Part shown: piece by piece, positions 19,177 through 27,899 of the stretch | Position numbering within the stretch: the first letter of the stretch is position 1 | Layout: each line of letters begins with the position of its first letter | Source: CAZIDL01 sp964537825 | GTDB lineage: Bacteria > Bacteroidota > Bacteroidia > Flavobacteriales_D > CAYVSK01 | Assembly: GCA_964537825.1 (NCBI GenBank) | Contig: CAZIDL010000015.1 | Coordinates: forward strand, 1-45,876 | DNA: 45,876 nucleotides | Reading direction: 5' to 3' | Notes under the pieces: generated by a model | What the model saw: only the letters and a program-made list of their open reading frames with translations | Told to the model about the DNA's origin: nothing | The model's database searches: none | Made by a program: the position numbers and the translations under genes

Positions 19177-20760
19177 TTAATCCGGCTTGTCGTGAAGATA
19201 AGAATTGTTCTCGCGTATGCCGGGCTTTTGCTCTCCTTCCTCTCCTTCGTTGTTGGAAAGACTGTAGCGGGAAACTTCGGACCGATCCGAAGGGGGAGGA
19301 TCCTCGAGGGAAACGTTCTTCCTTCGATAAGCCGGTTCCTTTTCCAGGTCGGACACCCGGGAATGAGACCGAAGTTTCATCGTCATTTCCCGGATACGGC
19401 CCATTCGTTCAGCTGCCCTGCGTTCCTCACCGCTTTCCTCAGCAGCTCCCTTTCGCTCCTGCTGCTCTTTTTCTTTTGAAGCCTTTGGGGCAGGATCATG
19501 AAGCTTTTCCTCCTCTTCTTCATGCTCGCTTCTGCCTTTCCGGTACGGGCTGCTTTCTTCAATGGCCGATCCCTCATTCCTGTCCTCCTTTCTATCAGGC
19601 TGCCCTTCCTTCAAATAAGGGATCCCCTCTTCCCCATCATCAGGGGCGGATCCTTCTGTAACATCCGAAGCCCCTTCATCCGGAGCGACTTGAGGAGGAT
19701 CATCCGCTTCCTTTTCATCGCTCTCCTCTTCCAGACGAACGTAGCGCTTCTTTTCCTCTTCTTCCTTCTGGTCGAGCTCGCTACCTGTTCTCGGTCCTGA
19801 TTCGAACCCTGTTGCGATAATGGTCACGCTGATATCCTCATCCTCCAAAGAAGGGTCTTTACCATGCCCCCATATAACATCTGCTGTAGATCCTGCCTCT
19901 TCTTGGATATATTGCGTGATCTCGGATATTTCATCCATCAGAACTTCCTGCTCTCCGTAGGTGATGTTCAGGAGTACATGCTGAGCCCCTTCGATATCGT
20001 TGTCGTTAAGTAGCGGAGAGGAAAGAGCTTTTTGGACGGCCTGTTCGGCCCGGTCCTCACCCTGCGCCTTAGAGGATCCCAGAATAGCGACCCCCGAATC
20101 CTTCATCACGGTGTTGACATCCTTGAAATCGACATTGATCTGGCCCGGGACCGTGATGATCTCGGCAATACCCTTTGCTGCCGTGGCCAGGACATCATCG
20201 GCCTGAGCAAAAGCATTGCTGAGGTTCAGATTCCCGTACATTTCGCGGAGCCTATCGTTACATATGACCAAAAGGGTATCCACGCTTTCGCGCATCTCTC
20301 GGATCCCTTCCTCGGATTGTTCTTTGCGTCGCTTGCCTTCGAAGTTGAAAGGAAGGGTCACGATACCGACCGTAAGGAGCCCCATCTCCCGAGCGGCAGA
20401 AGCGATGACCGGGGCAGCACCTGTACCAGTACCACCTCCCATTCCGGCGGTAACAAAGACCATCTTGGTCCCTTGCTGAAGGTATTCCTTCACAGCATCG
20501 ATGTCCTCGATAGCTGCGTTCCTTCCGACCTCTGGGACGGATCCGGCACCCATCCCTTCCGTAAGGCTTCCACCGATCTGGACCTTCGTAGGGACGGGGC
20601 TCATGTCGATAGCTTGCTGGTCGGTATTGACCACGATGAAATCGACACCCGTGATACCTTCCTGATACATGTGATCGACGGCATTGTTGCCGCCACCACC
20701 GACTCCGATCACTTTGATGATCGAGTTGTTATCCTTTGGCATATCGAATTCTATACCCAT
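19177..20760 (-). CDS. ftsZ: Cell division GTPase FtsZ
   Basis: FtsZ polymerises into the division ring. The 527-residue protein has the tubulin signature GGGTGTG at residues 108-114, the N-terminal VGGGGNNAV, and the T7-loop INVDFKD. The GTPase core ends near residue 325. A long, very charged linker (about 326-515, rich in Glu, Lys and Arg) follows. It contains a short segment, near 450-490, with RIREMTMKL and LEKEPAYRRKN, that I recall as conserved in Bacteroidota FtsZ. The C-terminal peptide NNSYLHDKPD is the phylum's version of the tail that binds FtsA. It is the last gene of the dcw operon, 26 nt after ftsA. Confidence 0.97.
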   Translation of the reverse strand: MGIEFDMPKDNNSIIKVIGVGGGGNNAVDHMYQEGITGVDFIVVNTDQQAIDMSPVPTKVQIGGSLTEGMGAGSVPEVGRNAAIEDIDAVKEYLQQGTKMVFVTAGMGGGTGTGAAPVIASAAREMGLLTVGIVTLPFNFEGKRRKEQSEEGIREMRESVDTLLVICNDRLREMYGNLNLSNAFAQADDVLATAAKGIAEIITVPGQINVDFKDVNTVMKDSGVAILGSSKAQGEDRAEQAVQKALSSPLLNDNDIEGAQHVLLNITYGEQEVLMDEISEITQYIQEEAGSTADVIWGHGKDPSLEDEDISVTIIATGFESGPRTGSELDQKEEEEKKRYVRLEEESDEKEADDPPQVAPDEGASDVTEGSAPDDGEEGIPYLKEGQPDRKEDRNEGSAIEESSPYRKGRSEHEEEEEKLHDPAPKASKEKEQQERKGAAEESGEERRAAERMGRIREMTMKLRSHSRVSDLEKEPAYRRKNVSLEDPPPSDRSEVSRYSLSNNEGEEGEQKPGIRENNSYLHDKPD

Positions 20761-20786
20761 AAGACGCGGGTTTTAATGAGACTTGA

Positions 20787-22064
20787 TCAATCGGAACGAT
20801 CGGCATCCTCTTCGAACCATTGTTTGCCCTTAGCGAAGATCTTTTCGAAGAAGTTCCCTTTGGTCTTTTTAGAGTGTGTCGTAATGCGACCTTCCTTTCG
20901 ACGTTTTTCCTGATAACTTTTGAAACCGTTGCTGATAAGCCCAACGCCGGTAGCGTACATGGGGCTGGTGACCGATTCCTGCTGGGTCTTCCCGAGGTTT
21001 TCGTTCGGATGCCCGACCCGGGTGCTCATCCCGGTCACATATTCACAGAGCTGGCTGATGTGATGGAGTTGCGAGCCTCCGCCTGTCAACACGATCCCTC
21101 CTAACATTCGATCCTTGTAGCCAGAACTGTGGATCTCGTAATAAACGTTGTCCAGGATCTCTTCCATCCGGGCCTGGATGATGTGGGAAAGGTTCTTTAC
21201 CGAGATCTCTTTGGGCGGACGTCCCCTTAGCCCGGGGATGCAGACGATATCGTTGTCCTGCCCTTCCAGGGCAAGAGCGGACCCGAATTTCACCTTTAGC
21301 TGCTCGGCCTGGCGTTGTATAATGGTACACCCGGTCTTCACATCGTCGGTCACCACATTTCCCCCAAAGGGAATGACCGCTGTATGGCGGATCAATTCTT
21401 CCTGAAAGATCGCGATGTCAGTGGTTCCCCCGCCGATATCCACGATAGCAGTTCCTGCTTCCTTTTCCTCCTGGCTCAGAACAGCCTCGGAAGAGGCAAG
21501 GGGTTCGAGGATCAGGTCATCCACTTCCAATCCGGCCATATGAACGCACTTGTAGATGTTCTTCGCGGCAGCGATATCCCCGATGATCACGTGGAAGTTG
21601 GCCTCGAGGTGAACCCCGGGTGCTCCGGCGGGATGCTTGTGCCCCTCCTGCCCGTCCACGATGTACTCCTGGGGTAGGACGTGAATGATCTCTTCACCCG
21701 GATTCATTTTCACGTCGTACATATCCTCGATCAGGGCGTCCACATCTTCCTGCTGGATCAGGTCCTCCTTGCTATCGGTTTTCCTCCATCCCCGCGTTTG
21801 CACACTCTTAATATGCTGCCCGGCGATCCCGACGTTCACGTGATGGATCTCGACCTCCGAGCGTTCTTCAGCTTCTTGAACGGCCTTTTTTATGGAATCC
21901 ACCGTCTTTTCGATATTGGATACCACGCCACGCGTGACCCCCCGCGAATCGGAACGGCCGATCCCGAGGACCTCGATCTTCCCGTACTCGGTCTTCCGAC
22001 CTACGATGCAAGCGATCTTGGTGGTCCCGATGTCGAGTCCGACGATGATCTCAGGTTCCTCCAT
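20787..22064 (-). CDS. ftsA: Cell division protein FtsA
   Basis: This 425-residue actin-like ATPase tethers FtsZ to the membrane. The phosphate-binding motif VGLDIGTTKIACIVG is at residues 8-22, a second motif AIVDIGGGTTDIAIF is near 204, and the adenosine motif GIVLTGGGSQLHHI is near 328. The last 25 residues (NFFEKIFAKGKQWFEED) can form the amphipathic helix that binds membrane. Its start overlaps the end of ftsQ by 14 nt. The conserved features needed for function are intact. Confidence 0.96.
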   Translation of the reverse strand: MEEPEIIVGLDIGTTKIACIVGRKTEYGKIEVLGIGRSDSRGVTRGVVSNIEKTVDSIKKAVQEAEERSEVEIHHVNVGIAGQHIKSVQTRGWRKTDSKEDLIQQEDVDALIEDMYDVKMNPGEEIIHVLPQEYIVDGQEGHKHPAGAPGVHLEANFHVIIGDIAAAKNIYKCVHMAGLEVDDLILEPLASSEAVLSQEEKEAGTAIVDIGGGTTDIAIFQEELIRHTAVIPFGGNVVTDDVKTGCTIIQRQAEQLKVKFGSALALEGQDNDIVCIPGLRGRPPKEISVKNLSHIIQARMEEILDNVYYEIHSSGYKDRMLGGIVLTGGGSQLHHISQLCEYVTGMSTRVGHPNENLGKTQQESVTSPMYATGVGLISNGFKSYQEKRRKEGRITTHSKKTKGNFFEKIFAKGKQWFEEDADRSD

Positions 22065-22827
22065 GAGCTTTCTTTTTTCCTACGACCTGGTCCCCGAAGC
22101 GGAGGTCCAGGGTATCGTATCGATCCAAACCAGTATGCACAGAAGCTTCTCGGTAGAACAGCTTCAGTTTGCGCAATTTCTTTTCAGCATCCTCCAGGTC
22201 CCCGAAGATGACCCGGTGGTCCCCTACCAAAGGGACGAGCTCGAGGCCCCCGTTCTCATCGATATGGATCTCCTGGATCTGCTTCTGCCAAAAGGGATCG
22301 TTCTGAACGACCTTCAAAAGACGATGAAAACGTTGCTTTTTCTTATTGGCATTATTGCGTTTTAGAACAGGATGATCCCCATCCACGGTGACGACGGGCA
22401 CTCGGGGTGTGTACTGGGGAGAGAGCGGCATCGGCTCCCCTTCCTGATCCCAGTAATAACTTGCTCCATCCTTAGGGATGAAGCGGGCCAGCGGGCGTCT
22501 TTGATCCACCTGCACCCGTAGCGTGCCATCCAATCCGTAAAAGGTTTGGGCCTCCTTGACCTCCGGAATACGTTGCAATTCCCTTTCGAGCTCGTTCAGG
22601 TCGATGGATGCCAAGGGATGACCGATCAAACTGTCATCCCGGTCATGAAGGAACTCCTTAATATCCTTTTTGTGGAGGAAGAACATTCCCTCTGACATAT
22701 CGACCTCCACACTGATCCGTTCACAGACCGCATTATTGCGGGAATGCTCGACCGCCCCGAGAAGGAGCACGAAAGCAGCAAGGAAAAGCACCGATATGCC
22801 GTATCGCAGAAGACGTTTCATCTTCAT
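22051..22827 (-). CDS. ftsQ: Cell division protein FtsQ
   Basis: This 258-residue single-pass protein is part of the septal FtsQLB link. A transmembrane segment spans about residues 7-25 (YGISVLFLAAFVLLLGAVE). The periplasmic part has a POTRA-like region in the strand-helix-strand order expected and the FtsQ segment IPEVKEAQTFYGLDGTLRVQV. Position between murC and ftsA is the standard order. A 66-nt gap separates it from murC, the longest inside the operon, and RBS-like AGGGA precedes the ATG. Confidence 0.92.
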   Translation of the reverse strand: MKMKRLLRYGISVLFLAAFVLLLGAVEHSRNNAVCERISVEVDMSEGMFFLHKKDIKEFLHDRDDSLIGHPLASIDLNELERELQRIPEVKEAQTFYGLDGTLRVQVDQRRPLARFIPKDGASYYWDQEGEPMPLSPQYTPRVPVVTVDGDHPVLKRNNANKKKQRFHRLLKVVQNDPFWQKQIQEIHIDENGGLELVPLVGDHRVIFGDLEDAEKKLRKLKLFYREASVHTGLDRYDTLDLRFGDQVVGKKKAHGGT

Positions 22828-22847
22828 TACCGAAGTTCCCTTAATTT

Positions 22848-22864
22848 CTTTCCCTCTTGGAAAG
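22848..22864 (-). other. Small hairpin in the murC-ftsQ gap
   Basis: CTTTCC and GGAAAG form a perfect 6-bp stem with a 5-nt loop within the operon's longest intercistronic gap. No T-run follows, so it does not look like a terminator. An mRNA-processing or translation role is possible but unsupported. Confidence 0.3.
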
Positions 22865-22893
22865 TGGGCCGCGCGGGTTTTTCCACAGAATTA

Positions 22894-24303
22894 TCAAGAT
22901 CCATCCCCTTTTCGTCTTTCTTTTTCAGACCATTCGATCAATAGCTCTCTGATATCATCGACCTTGTCAGCAATATCCCCTGCACCGAGCATCAAAAGGA
23001 CATCCGGTCCCATAGCCAGGACGGCATCGCCCAGGCTCTCTTTTTGGACCAGCGCCTTTTGAGCACCCTCGATGTGATCGAGCAAGATCTCCGAACGCAC
23101 TCCTGAAATGGGCTGTTCGCGAGCAGGGTATATGGGAAGCAAGAGCACCTGATCCAGGGATGATAATGCCTTCCCGAACCCTTCAGCATGGTCGCGGGTA
23201 CGGGAATATAGGTGCGGCTGAAAGACGCCGGCGATCGCCCGATCGGGATAGAGTTCCCTGGCAGTACGGATAACCGCCTCGAGTTCGGTGGGGTGATGCG
23301 CATAATCGTCGATCAGAACGTGCTCTTCCGTTTCGAGCCGGAACTCGAAGCGCCGCCGCACCCCGGCGATCTCATCCAAAGCGGCTCTTACAGCTCCTTC
23401 TTCGGCCCCTAGGCGATGAGCGACCGCGATCGCAGCGCTCAGATCGAGTACGTTGTGCATGCCCGGCATGCTCGAGCGCAGTCCTTTCCACGCTTTTCCT
23501 TCCAAATAGAGATCGAATCGATAACGACCGGCTTCCGGTCGTACATCAGCGACCCTGGCATCCACACCAGCCTCCTTTCCAAAACGGGAGACCCTGACTT
23601 CGAGCTCCGGGGCCTCTGGCACGTGCTCTTCCAGCAGAAGATGCCCCCTTTGATGAACCTTTCGTTGGAATCCGAAGAAGGCCTCCTGGAGGCCTTGGCT
23701 GTCCCTATAAACGTCGAGATGATCCTCTTCGAGCGCGGTGATGATAGCGGTATCGGGCTCGAGCTCAAGGAAAGAACGTCCGTACTCATCAGCTTCCACC
23801 ACGAGATGATCAGCCTCTCCCTCGAGCAGTACGTTGGAGCCGAACCTGGCCGATATCCCACCGAGAAGGGCATGGCAAGGGATCCCACAGCTATAGAGAA
23901 GTTCGGTCAACATACAGCAAGTCGTCGTCTTGCCGTGCGTCCCGGCCACTGCGATGCATCTGTACGCTTTTGCTATCTCTCCGAGGACCTGGGGGCGGGT
24001 CTTCACTTGGAAACCCTTTTCTTTCAAAAAATTCAATTCTTGGTTCCCCTCGTCGACAGCAAGCGAACGGATAACGAGCACCCTTTCAGGTTTTTCTTCC
24101 AACAGCTTCGAAGGGAGCTGAGCAGGATCGTCCTCGAAATGAACCAGTGCCCCTTCTTTTTGAAGCGCGCGCGTCATCTCGGAATCCGTTCGGTCGTAAC
24201 CGCTCACAGCGACCCCCTTCTGGAGAAAATAGCGAGCGAGTGCACTCGTCCCGATCCCACCGACCCCGAGCAAATGAACCCTATGGAGTGCCTCGAGCAT
24301 CAT
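22894..24303 (-). CDS. murC: UDP-N-acetylmuramate--L-alanine ligase
   Basis: MurC adds L-alanine to UDP-MurNAc, the first step of the peptide stem. The 469-residue protein has the nucleotide-binding start HLLGVGGIGTSALA, the ATP loop GTHGKTT at residues 121-127, and the family segments EADEYGRSFLEL and YAHHPTELEAV. Length is typical. The start overlaps the murG stop as ATGA; a second ATG follows directly, so either may be used with no practical difference. Confidence 0.97.
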   Translation of the reverse strand: MMLEALHRVHLLGVGGIGTSALARYFLQKGVAVSGYDRTDSEMTRALQKEGALVHFEDDPAQLPSKLLEEKPERVLVIRSLAVDEGNQELNFLKEKGFQVKTRPQVLGEIAKAYRCIAVAGTHGKTTTCCMLTELLYSCGIPCHALLGGISARFGSNVLLEGEADHLVVEADEYGRSFLELEPDTAIITALEEDHLDVYRDSQGLQEAFFGFQRKVHQRGHLLLEEHVPEAPELEVRVSRFGKEAGVDARVADVRPEAGRYRFDLYLEGKAWKGLRSSMPGMHNVLDLSAAIAVAHRLGAEEGAVRAALDEIAGVRRRFEFRLETEEHVLIDDYAHHPTELEAVIRTARELYPDRAIAGVFQPHLYSRTRDHAEGFGKALSSLDQVLLLPIYPAREQPISGVRSEILLDHIEGAQKALVQKESLGDAVLAMGPDVLLMLGAGDIADKVDDIRELLIEWSEKERRKGDGS

Positions 24304-25409
24304 CCGCTCTTCTTTTCCATGGTCTCGATGGCCTCTTCTGCGATCCGCCCTGCGGAGTCTGTAAAAGCCACCTCTTTCATGTTCGATGCGAGCCTTTCCC
24401 GTTCAGAAGGATCTTTCAAAAGTCCCATAACAGCATCTGAGAGCTCGCTTTTAGCCTTATCGTCAGGAACGAGAACTGCTGCCCCTTTATCGACAAAGGC
24501 CTTGGCGTTCTTTGTTTGATGATCCTCCGCGACATGTGGCGATGGGATAAAGATCGCCGGCCGACCGGCAGCGGCGATCTCGGAAACAGAAATAGCGCCG
24601 GCCCTCGCGATAACGAGATCGGTCACCGCATAAGCAAGGTCCATCCGTTCGATAAAAGGATGGACATGCAAGTGAGCTTCCTTTCCTGAAAGGCGCTCTT
24701 GAACCTCTTCAAGATAACGTGCCCCGCATTGCCACAGGATATCCAGTCCCTCTTCCACAAACCGTTCAGCGTGCTCGAGCATGCTCTCGTTGATGGCCCT
24801 TGCACCCAAACTCCCCCCGAGCACGAGTAGCACCGGACGGTCTCCACCGAGTCCGAAATGAGCCATCCCCTCATCCCGCTTTCCTTCGAGTTCCATCAAG
24901 TCCTTCCGCACGGGATTACCCGTAAGTACGACCTCCGCTCTCGGGAACCATCGCTCCATGCCTTCGAAAGCGACACAAACCTTATCAGCACGCTTCCCGA
25001 GCAGGCGATTGGTGATGCCTGCATAGGAGTTCTGTTCCTGGATGAGGGTGGGGACTTTTTTCAGCGAGGCCACATGGAGTACCGGACCGCTGGCATAGCC
25101 CCCGACCCCTATCGCCAGATCGGGCTTGAACCGTCCCACTAAGATCCAGGCACGGAAATAACTCCAAAGGAGTTTGATGGGAAAGAGCAGGTTCGACAAG
25201 GTGAACCTTCGCTGGAACCCACTGATCCAAAGCCCTTTTATAGCATATCCGGCCTGGGGGACCTTTTCCATTTCCATACGCCCCTTCGCTCCCACGAAGA
25301 GGATCGAAGCTTCCGGGAATCGCTCCCGTAGCTCATCCGCTATCGCGATCGCCGGATAAACATGGCCACCGGTTCCACCACCTGCTATCATGAACCTAGG
25401 TTTCTTCAT
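24300..25409 (-). CDS. murG: UDP-GlcNAc:lipid I N-acetylglucosaminyltransferase
   Basis: MurG adds GlcNAc to lipid I to make lipid II at the inner face of the membrane. The 369-residue protein has the first glycine loop GGGTGGH at residues 10-16, the mid-protein LVLGGSLGARAINE loop, and the C-terminal donor-site motif ARAGAISVSEIAAAGRPAIFIP. Length and layout are those of the GT28 family. Its start overlaps the end of ftsW by 14 nt and its end overlaps murC by 4 nt. Confidence 0.97.
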   Translation of the reverse strand: MKKPRFMIAGGGTGGHVYPAIAIADELRERFPEASILFVGAKGRMEMEKVPQAGYAIKGLWISGFQRRFTLSNLLFPIKLLWSYFRAWILVGRFKPDLAIGVGGYASGPVLHVASLKKVPTLIQEQNSYAGITNRLLGKRADKVCVAFEGMERWFPRAEVVLTGNPVRKDLMELEGKRDEGMAHFGLGGDRPVLLVLGGSLGARAINESMLEHAERFVEEGLDILWQCGARYLEEVQERLSGKEAHLHVHPFIERMDLAYAVTDLVIARAGAISVSEIAAAGRPAIFIPSPHVAEDHQTKNAKAFVDKGAAVLVPDDKAKSELSDAVMGLLKDPSERERLASNMKEVAFTDSAGRIAEEAIETMEKKSG

Positions 25410-26556
25410 GGGATGGAGAAGCAGCTTCTTCTTTTTCCACTTGCCGGCTCACGCTGAGGATGATCCCGAGGGTCACGCAGGTGAACCAAATGGAGGTCCC
25501 TCCCATGCTGACCAAGGGCAGAGGTTGGCCTGTTACCGGTAAGAGGTCCACAGCCACGCCCATATTAAGAAGGCCTTGACCGACGAGAAGCAGGCTGAGT
25601 CCGGTCACCAGCAAGGATCCGAAAGAACTTTCGCACTTGGTGGCGACCCGGATGGAGCGATAGAGCAGGATCAAAAAGAGAAAGAGCACTCCCATCCCTC
25701 CGAATACAGCCCCGTACTCTTCGATCACGAAGGCATAGATCATGTCGGAATAGGGATGGGGCAGGAAGTTCCTCGACGTACTCTGGCTCGGTCCCTTTCC
25801 GACCAATCCCCCCGTTGCGATCGCGATCTTGGAATGCTGGGCCTGATAGCTTTCTTTGTTCTCCCCTGCACCGAATTCGGCCACCCGCTCTTTCCAGGTA
25901 TCAACCCTTGGTAAAAGGCCGGGTTGTACAGTGCTCAGCAACACAAGGAGACCGAACCCGCCCAGAGCAGTACTGACGATCAACATGAGATGTTTGAATG
26001 CGACCCTCGCGATGAACATGAGCAATAGGGAGATCCCGAAGAGCATGGCCGCCGTGGAAAGGTCCGCTGGCAGGATGAGCAGGCAACAAACGATCACAGG
26101 AAGAATAGCGGGGAACACCCCTTCCCGGAGGTCTTTGATGCGGTCCTGGCGCTGAGCAAGAACGCGGGCCAGGAACATGATGAGGGCCAGTTTTCCGAGG
26201 TCGGAAGGTTGGAAGGTCTGCCCGATCACAGGGATCCTCAACCAACGACTTGCCTGGTTGATGTCGATACCGATCAAAAGGGTGAGGAGGAGCAAAAAGA
26301 CCGAAAGCCAGATCAGAAGCTGTGAGAGGCGCGAGTAATACTTGTAAGGGATGCGGGAAGCAAAGTACATGAGGACGAAGCCCGACCCCAGCATCAGGAT
26401 GTGCTTGAAGAGAAAAGATTCCGTGCTCACCCCTTGCTGACCAAAAGCCAGGGTCGAGATCGAACTATAGACGGCCAGGACCGACAGGACAGCAAGGATG
26501 ACGGCCACGACCCAGATCACGCGATCTCCTTCGAGGTATTTGAGCACCTGTTTCAT
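25396..26556 (-). CDS. ftsW: SEDS septal peptidoglycan polymerase FtsW
   Basis: This 386-residue multi-pass membrane protein has about ten hydrophobic segments. It carries the SEDS-family features QASRWLRIPVIGQTFQPSDLGKLALIMFLA and, near the end, PLPLVSMGGTSIWFT. SEDS proteins polymerise glycan strands with a partner PBP, here most likely FtsI. RodA is the main alternative, but the location between murD and murG marks it as FtsW. It starts 8 nt after murD. Confidence 0.95.
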   Translation of the reverse strand: MKQVLKYLEGDRVIWVVAVILAVLSVLAVYSSISTLAFGQQGVSTESFLFKHILMLGSGFVLMYFASRIPYKYYSRLSQLLIWLSVFLLLLTLLIGIDINQASRWLRIPVIGQTFQPSDLGKLALIMFLARVLAQRQDRIKDLREGVFPAILPVIVCCLLILPADLSTAAMLFGISLLLMFIARVAFKHLMLIVSTALGGFGLLVLLSTVQPGLLPRVDTWKERVAEFGAGENKESYQAQHSKIAIATGGLVGKGPSQSTSRNFLPHPYSDMIYAFVIEEYGAVFGGMGVLFLFLILLYRSIRVATKCESSFGSLLVTGLSLLLVGQGLLNMGVAVDLLPVTGQPLPLVSMGGTSIWFTCVTLGIILSVSRQVEKEEAASPSHEET

Positions 26557-26564
26557 CGGTTCCT

Positions 26565-27896
26565 TTAAAGGGCCCTCACTGCGCTTTTGAACTGTTCCCC
26601 CCGATCCTCGTAGTCCTCGAAGAGATCGAAACTAGCGCAGGCCGGGGAAAGGAGCACTGTATCCCCTTTCCGGCCAAGCCGGTAACCATAACCCACCGCT
26701 TCGACGGCGGATCCGGCATCGACGATCGTGTCCACCACGTCACCAAAAGCCTCCCGGATCTTATCCGGATCCTTCGTCAGGCAGATAATTGCCTTCACTT
26801 TATCGCGAACGAGCGACTGGAGCGAACTGTAATCGTTCCCTTTGTCCACACCCCCCACGATCCAGATCACGGGAGCATCCGCGCTCTCGAGGGCATACCA
26901 GGTCGCATTGACGTTCGTCGCCTTGGAGTCGTTGGTAAAGGTGATACCGTGCACATTGGCCACGAACTCCAGGCGATGGGGCGCGTTCTGAAAATCCGCC
27001 AGGCTTTCCCGGACCACTTCCTTGCGGATCTCGAACACACGAGCCGCCACGGACGCAGCCATGCTGTTGTAATTGTTGTGTTGCCCTTTCAGAGCGAGCT
27101 GATGTATCGACATAGTGAAACCCTTTTGATCGATGTTGGTGATGAGCTTTTCATTTTCGATGTAAGCGCCGTTCTCGATCTTTTGCGTCTGCGATATTGG
27201 AAGGATACGTGCGCGCGACACATCCGCTTCCAACATTTTGCTTATCTCCTGATCGTCGATGTTCACGACGAGATGGTCGTTCTCTGTTTGGTTCTCCGTA
27301 ATACGGAACTTGGCCCGTACATAATCTTCCATCCGCCCGCCATGACGTTCCAAGTGGTCGGGGGTAATGTTGAGGATCACGGCCAGGTCGGGTCGGAACT
27401 TCCGGATGCCTTCTAATTGAAAGCTGCTCAATTCGAGCACAAAAAGTTCGGGATCCCCCTCGCATAGCTCTCTGGAGAAACTCCTCCCCATGTTCCCCGC
27501 GATCCGCACATCGTAGCCCGCTTTCCGGAAAATGTGATGGACCAAAAAGCTGGCCGTGGTCTTTCCATTGGTGCCGGTAATGCCGATCGAGGGGGCCTTG
27601 CTGTAGCGAGCAGCGAATTCGATCTCGTCGACCCATCCCCCTTTCCGAGCCACAACTTCCTGTACGACCGGGGCTTCGTTCGGAACTCCGGGGCTCTTGA
27701 GCACCTCCTCTGCCGCAAGGATGCGTTCGAGCGTATGGCCGTTTTCCTCGTAACCCACTCCTTTTGCCGCAAGGGTGGCCTTCTCCGCTTCTCCGATCTT
27801 TCCATGTTCCGAGACCCATACCTCCAATCCTTGCTGAGCAGCCAACATCCCTGCCCCGATCCCGCTCTCTCCTGCTCCTATGATCGCCAAGTCCAT
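26565..27896 (-). CDS. murD: UDP-N-acetylmuramoylalanine--D-glutamate ligase
   Basis: MurD adds D-glutamate to UDP-MurNAc-L-Ala. The 443-residue protein starts with a Rossmann-like IIGAGESGIGAGMLA, has the ATP loop GTNGKTT at residues 108-114, and shows Mur-ligase segments LNITPDHLERHG and NDSKATNVNATWYAL. The final LLSPACASFDLFEDYEDRG is the MurD C-terminal signature. It starts 3 nt after mraY ends. Confidence 0.97.
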   Translation of the reverse strand: MDLAIIGAGESGIGAGMLAAQQGLEVWVSEHGKIGEAEKATLAAKGVGYEENGHTLERILAAEEVLKSPGVPNEAPVVQEVVARKGGWVDEIEFAARYSKAPSIGITGTNGKTTASFLVHHIFRKAGYDVRIAGNMGRSFSRELCEGDPELFVLELSSFQLEGIRKFRPDLAVILNITPDHLERHGGRMEDYVRAKFRITENQTENDHLVVNIDDQEISKMLEADVSRARILPISQTQKIENGAYIENEKLITNIDQKGFTMSIHQLALKGQHNNYNSMAASVAARVFEIRKEVVRESLADFQNAPHRLEFVANVHGITFTNDSKATNVNATWYALESADAPVIWIVGGVDKGNDYSSLQSLVRDKVKAIICLTKDPDKIREAFGDVVDTIVDAGSAVEAVGYGYRLGRKGDTVLLSPACASFDLFEDYEDRGEQFKSAVRAL

Positions 27897-27899
27897 GCA

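Noticed and set aside
19177..20760. The long charged FtsZ linker as a possible fusion or insertion
   Set aside because: Long linkers and the RIRE/LEKEPAY segment are, as I recall, normal in Bacteroidota FtsZ.
23416..24519. A 367-codon plus-strand frame opposite murC and murG; similar long antisense frames at 17716-18627, 20032-20913, 30922-31899 and 33286-34089
   Set aside because: All lie opposite well-identified genes, have no recognisable domain, and are explained by biased third-position composition.
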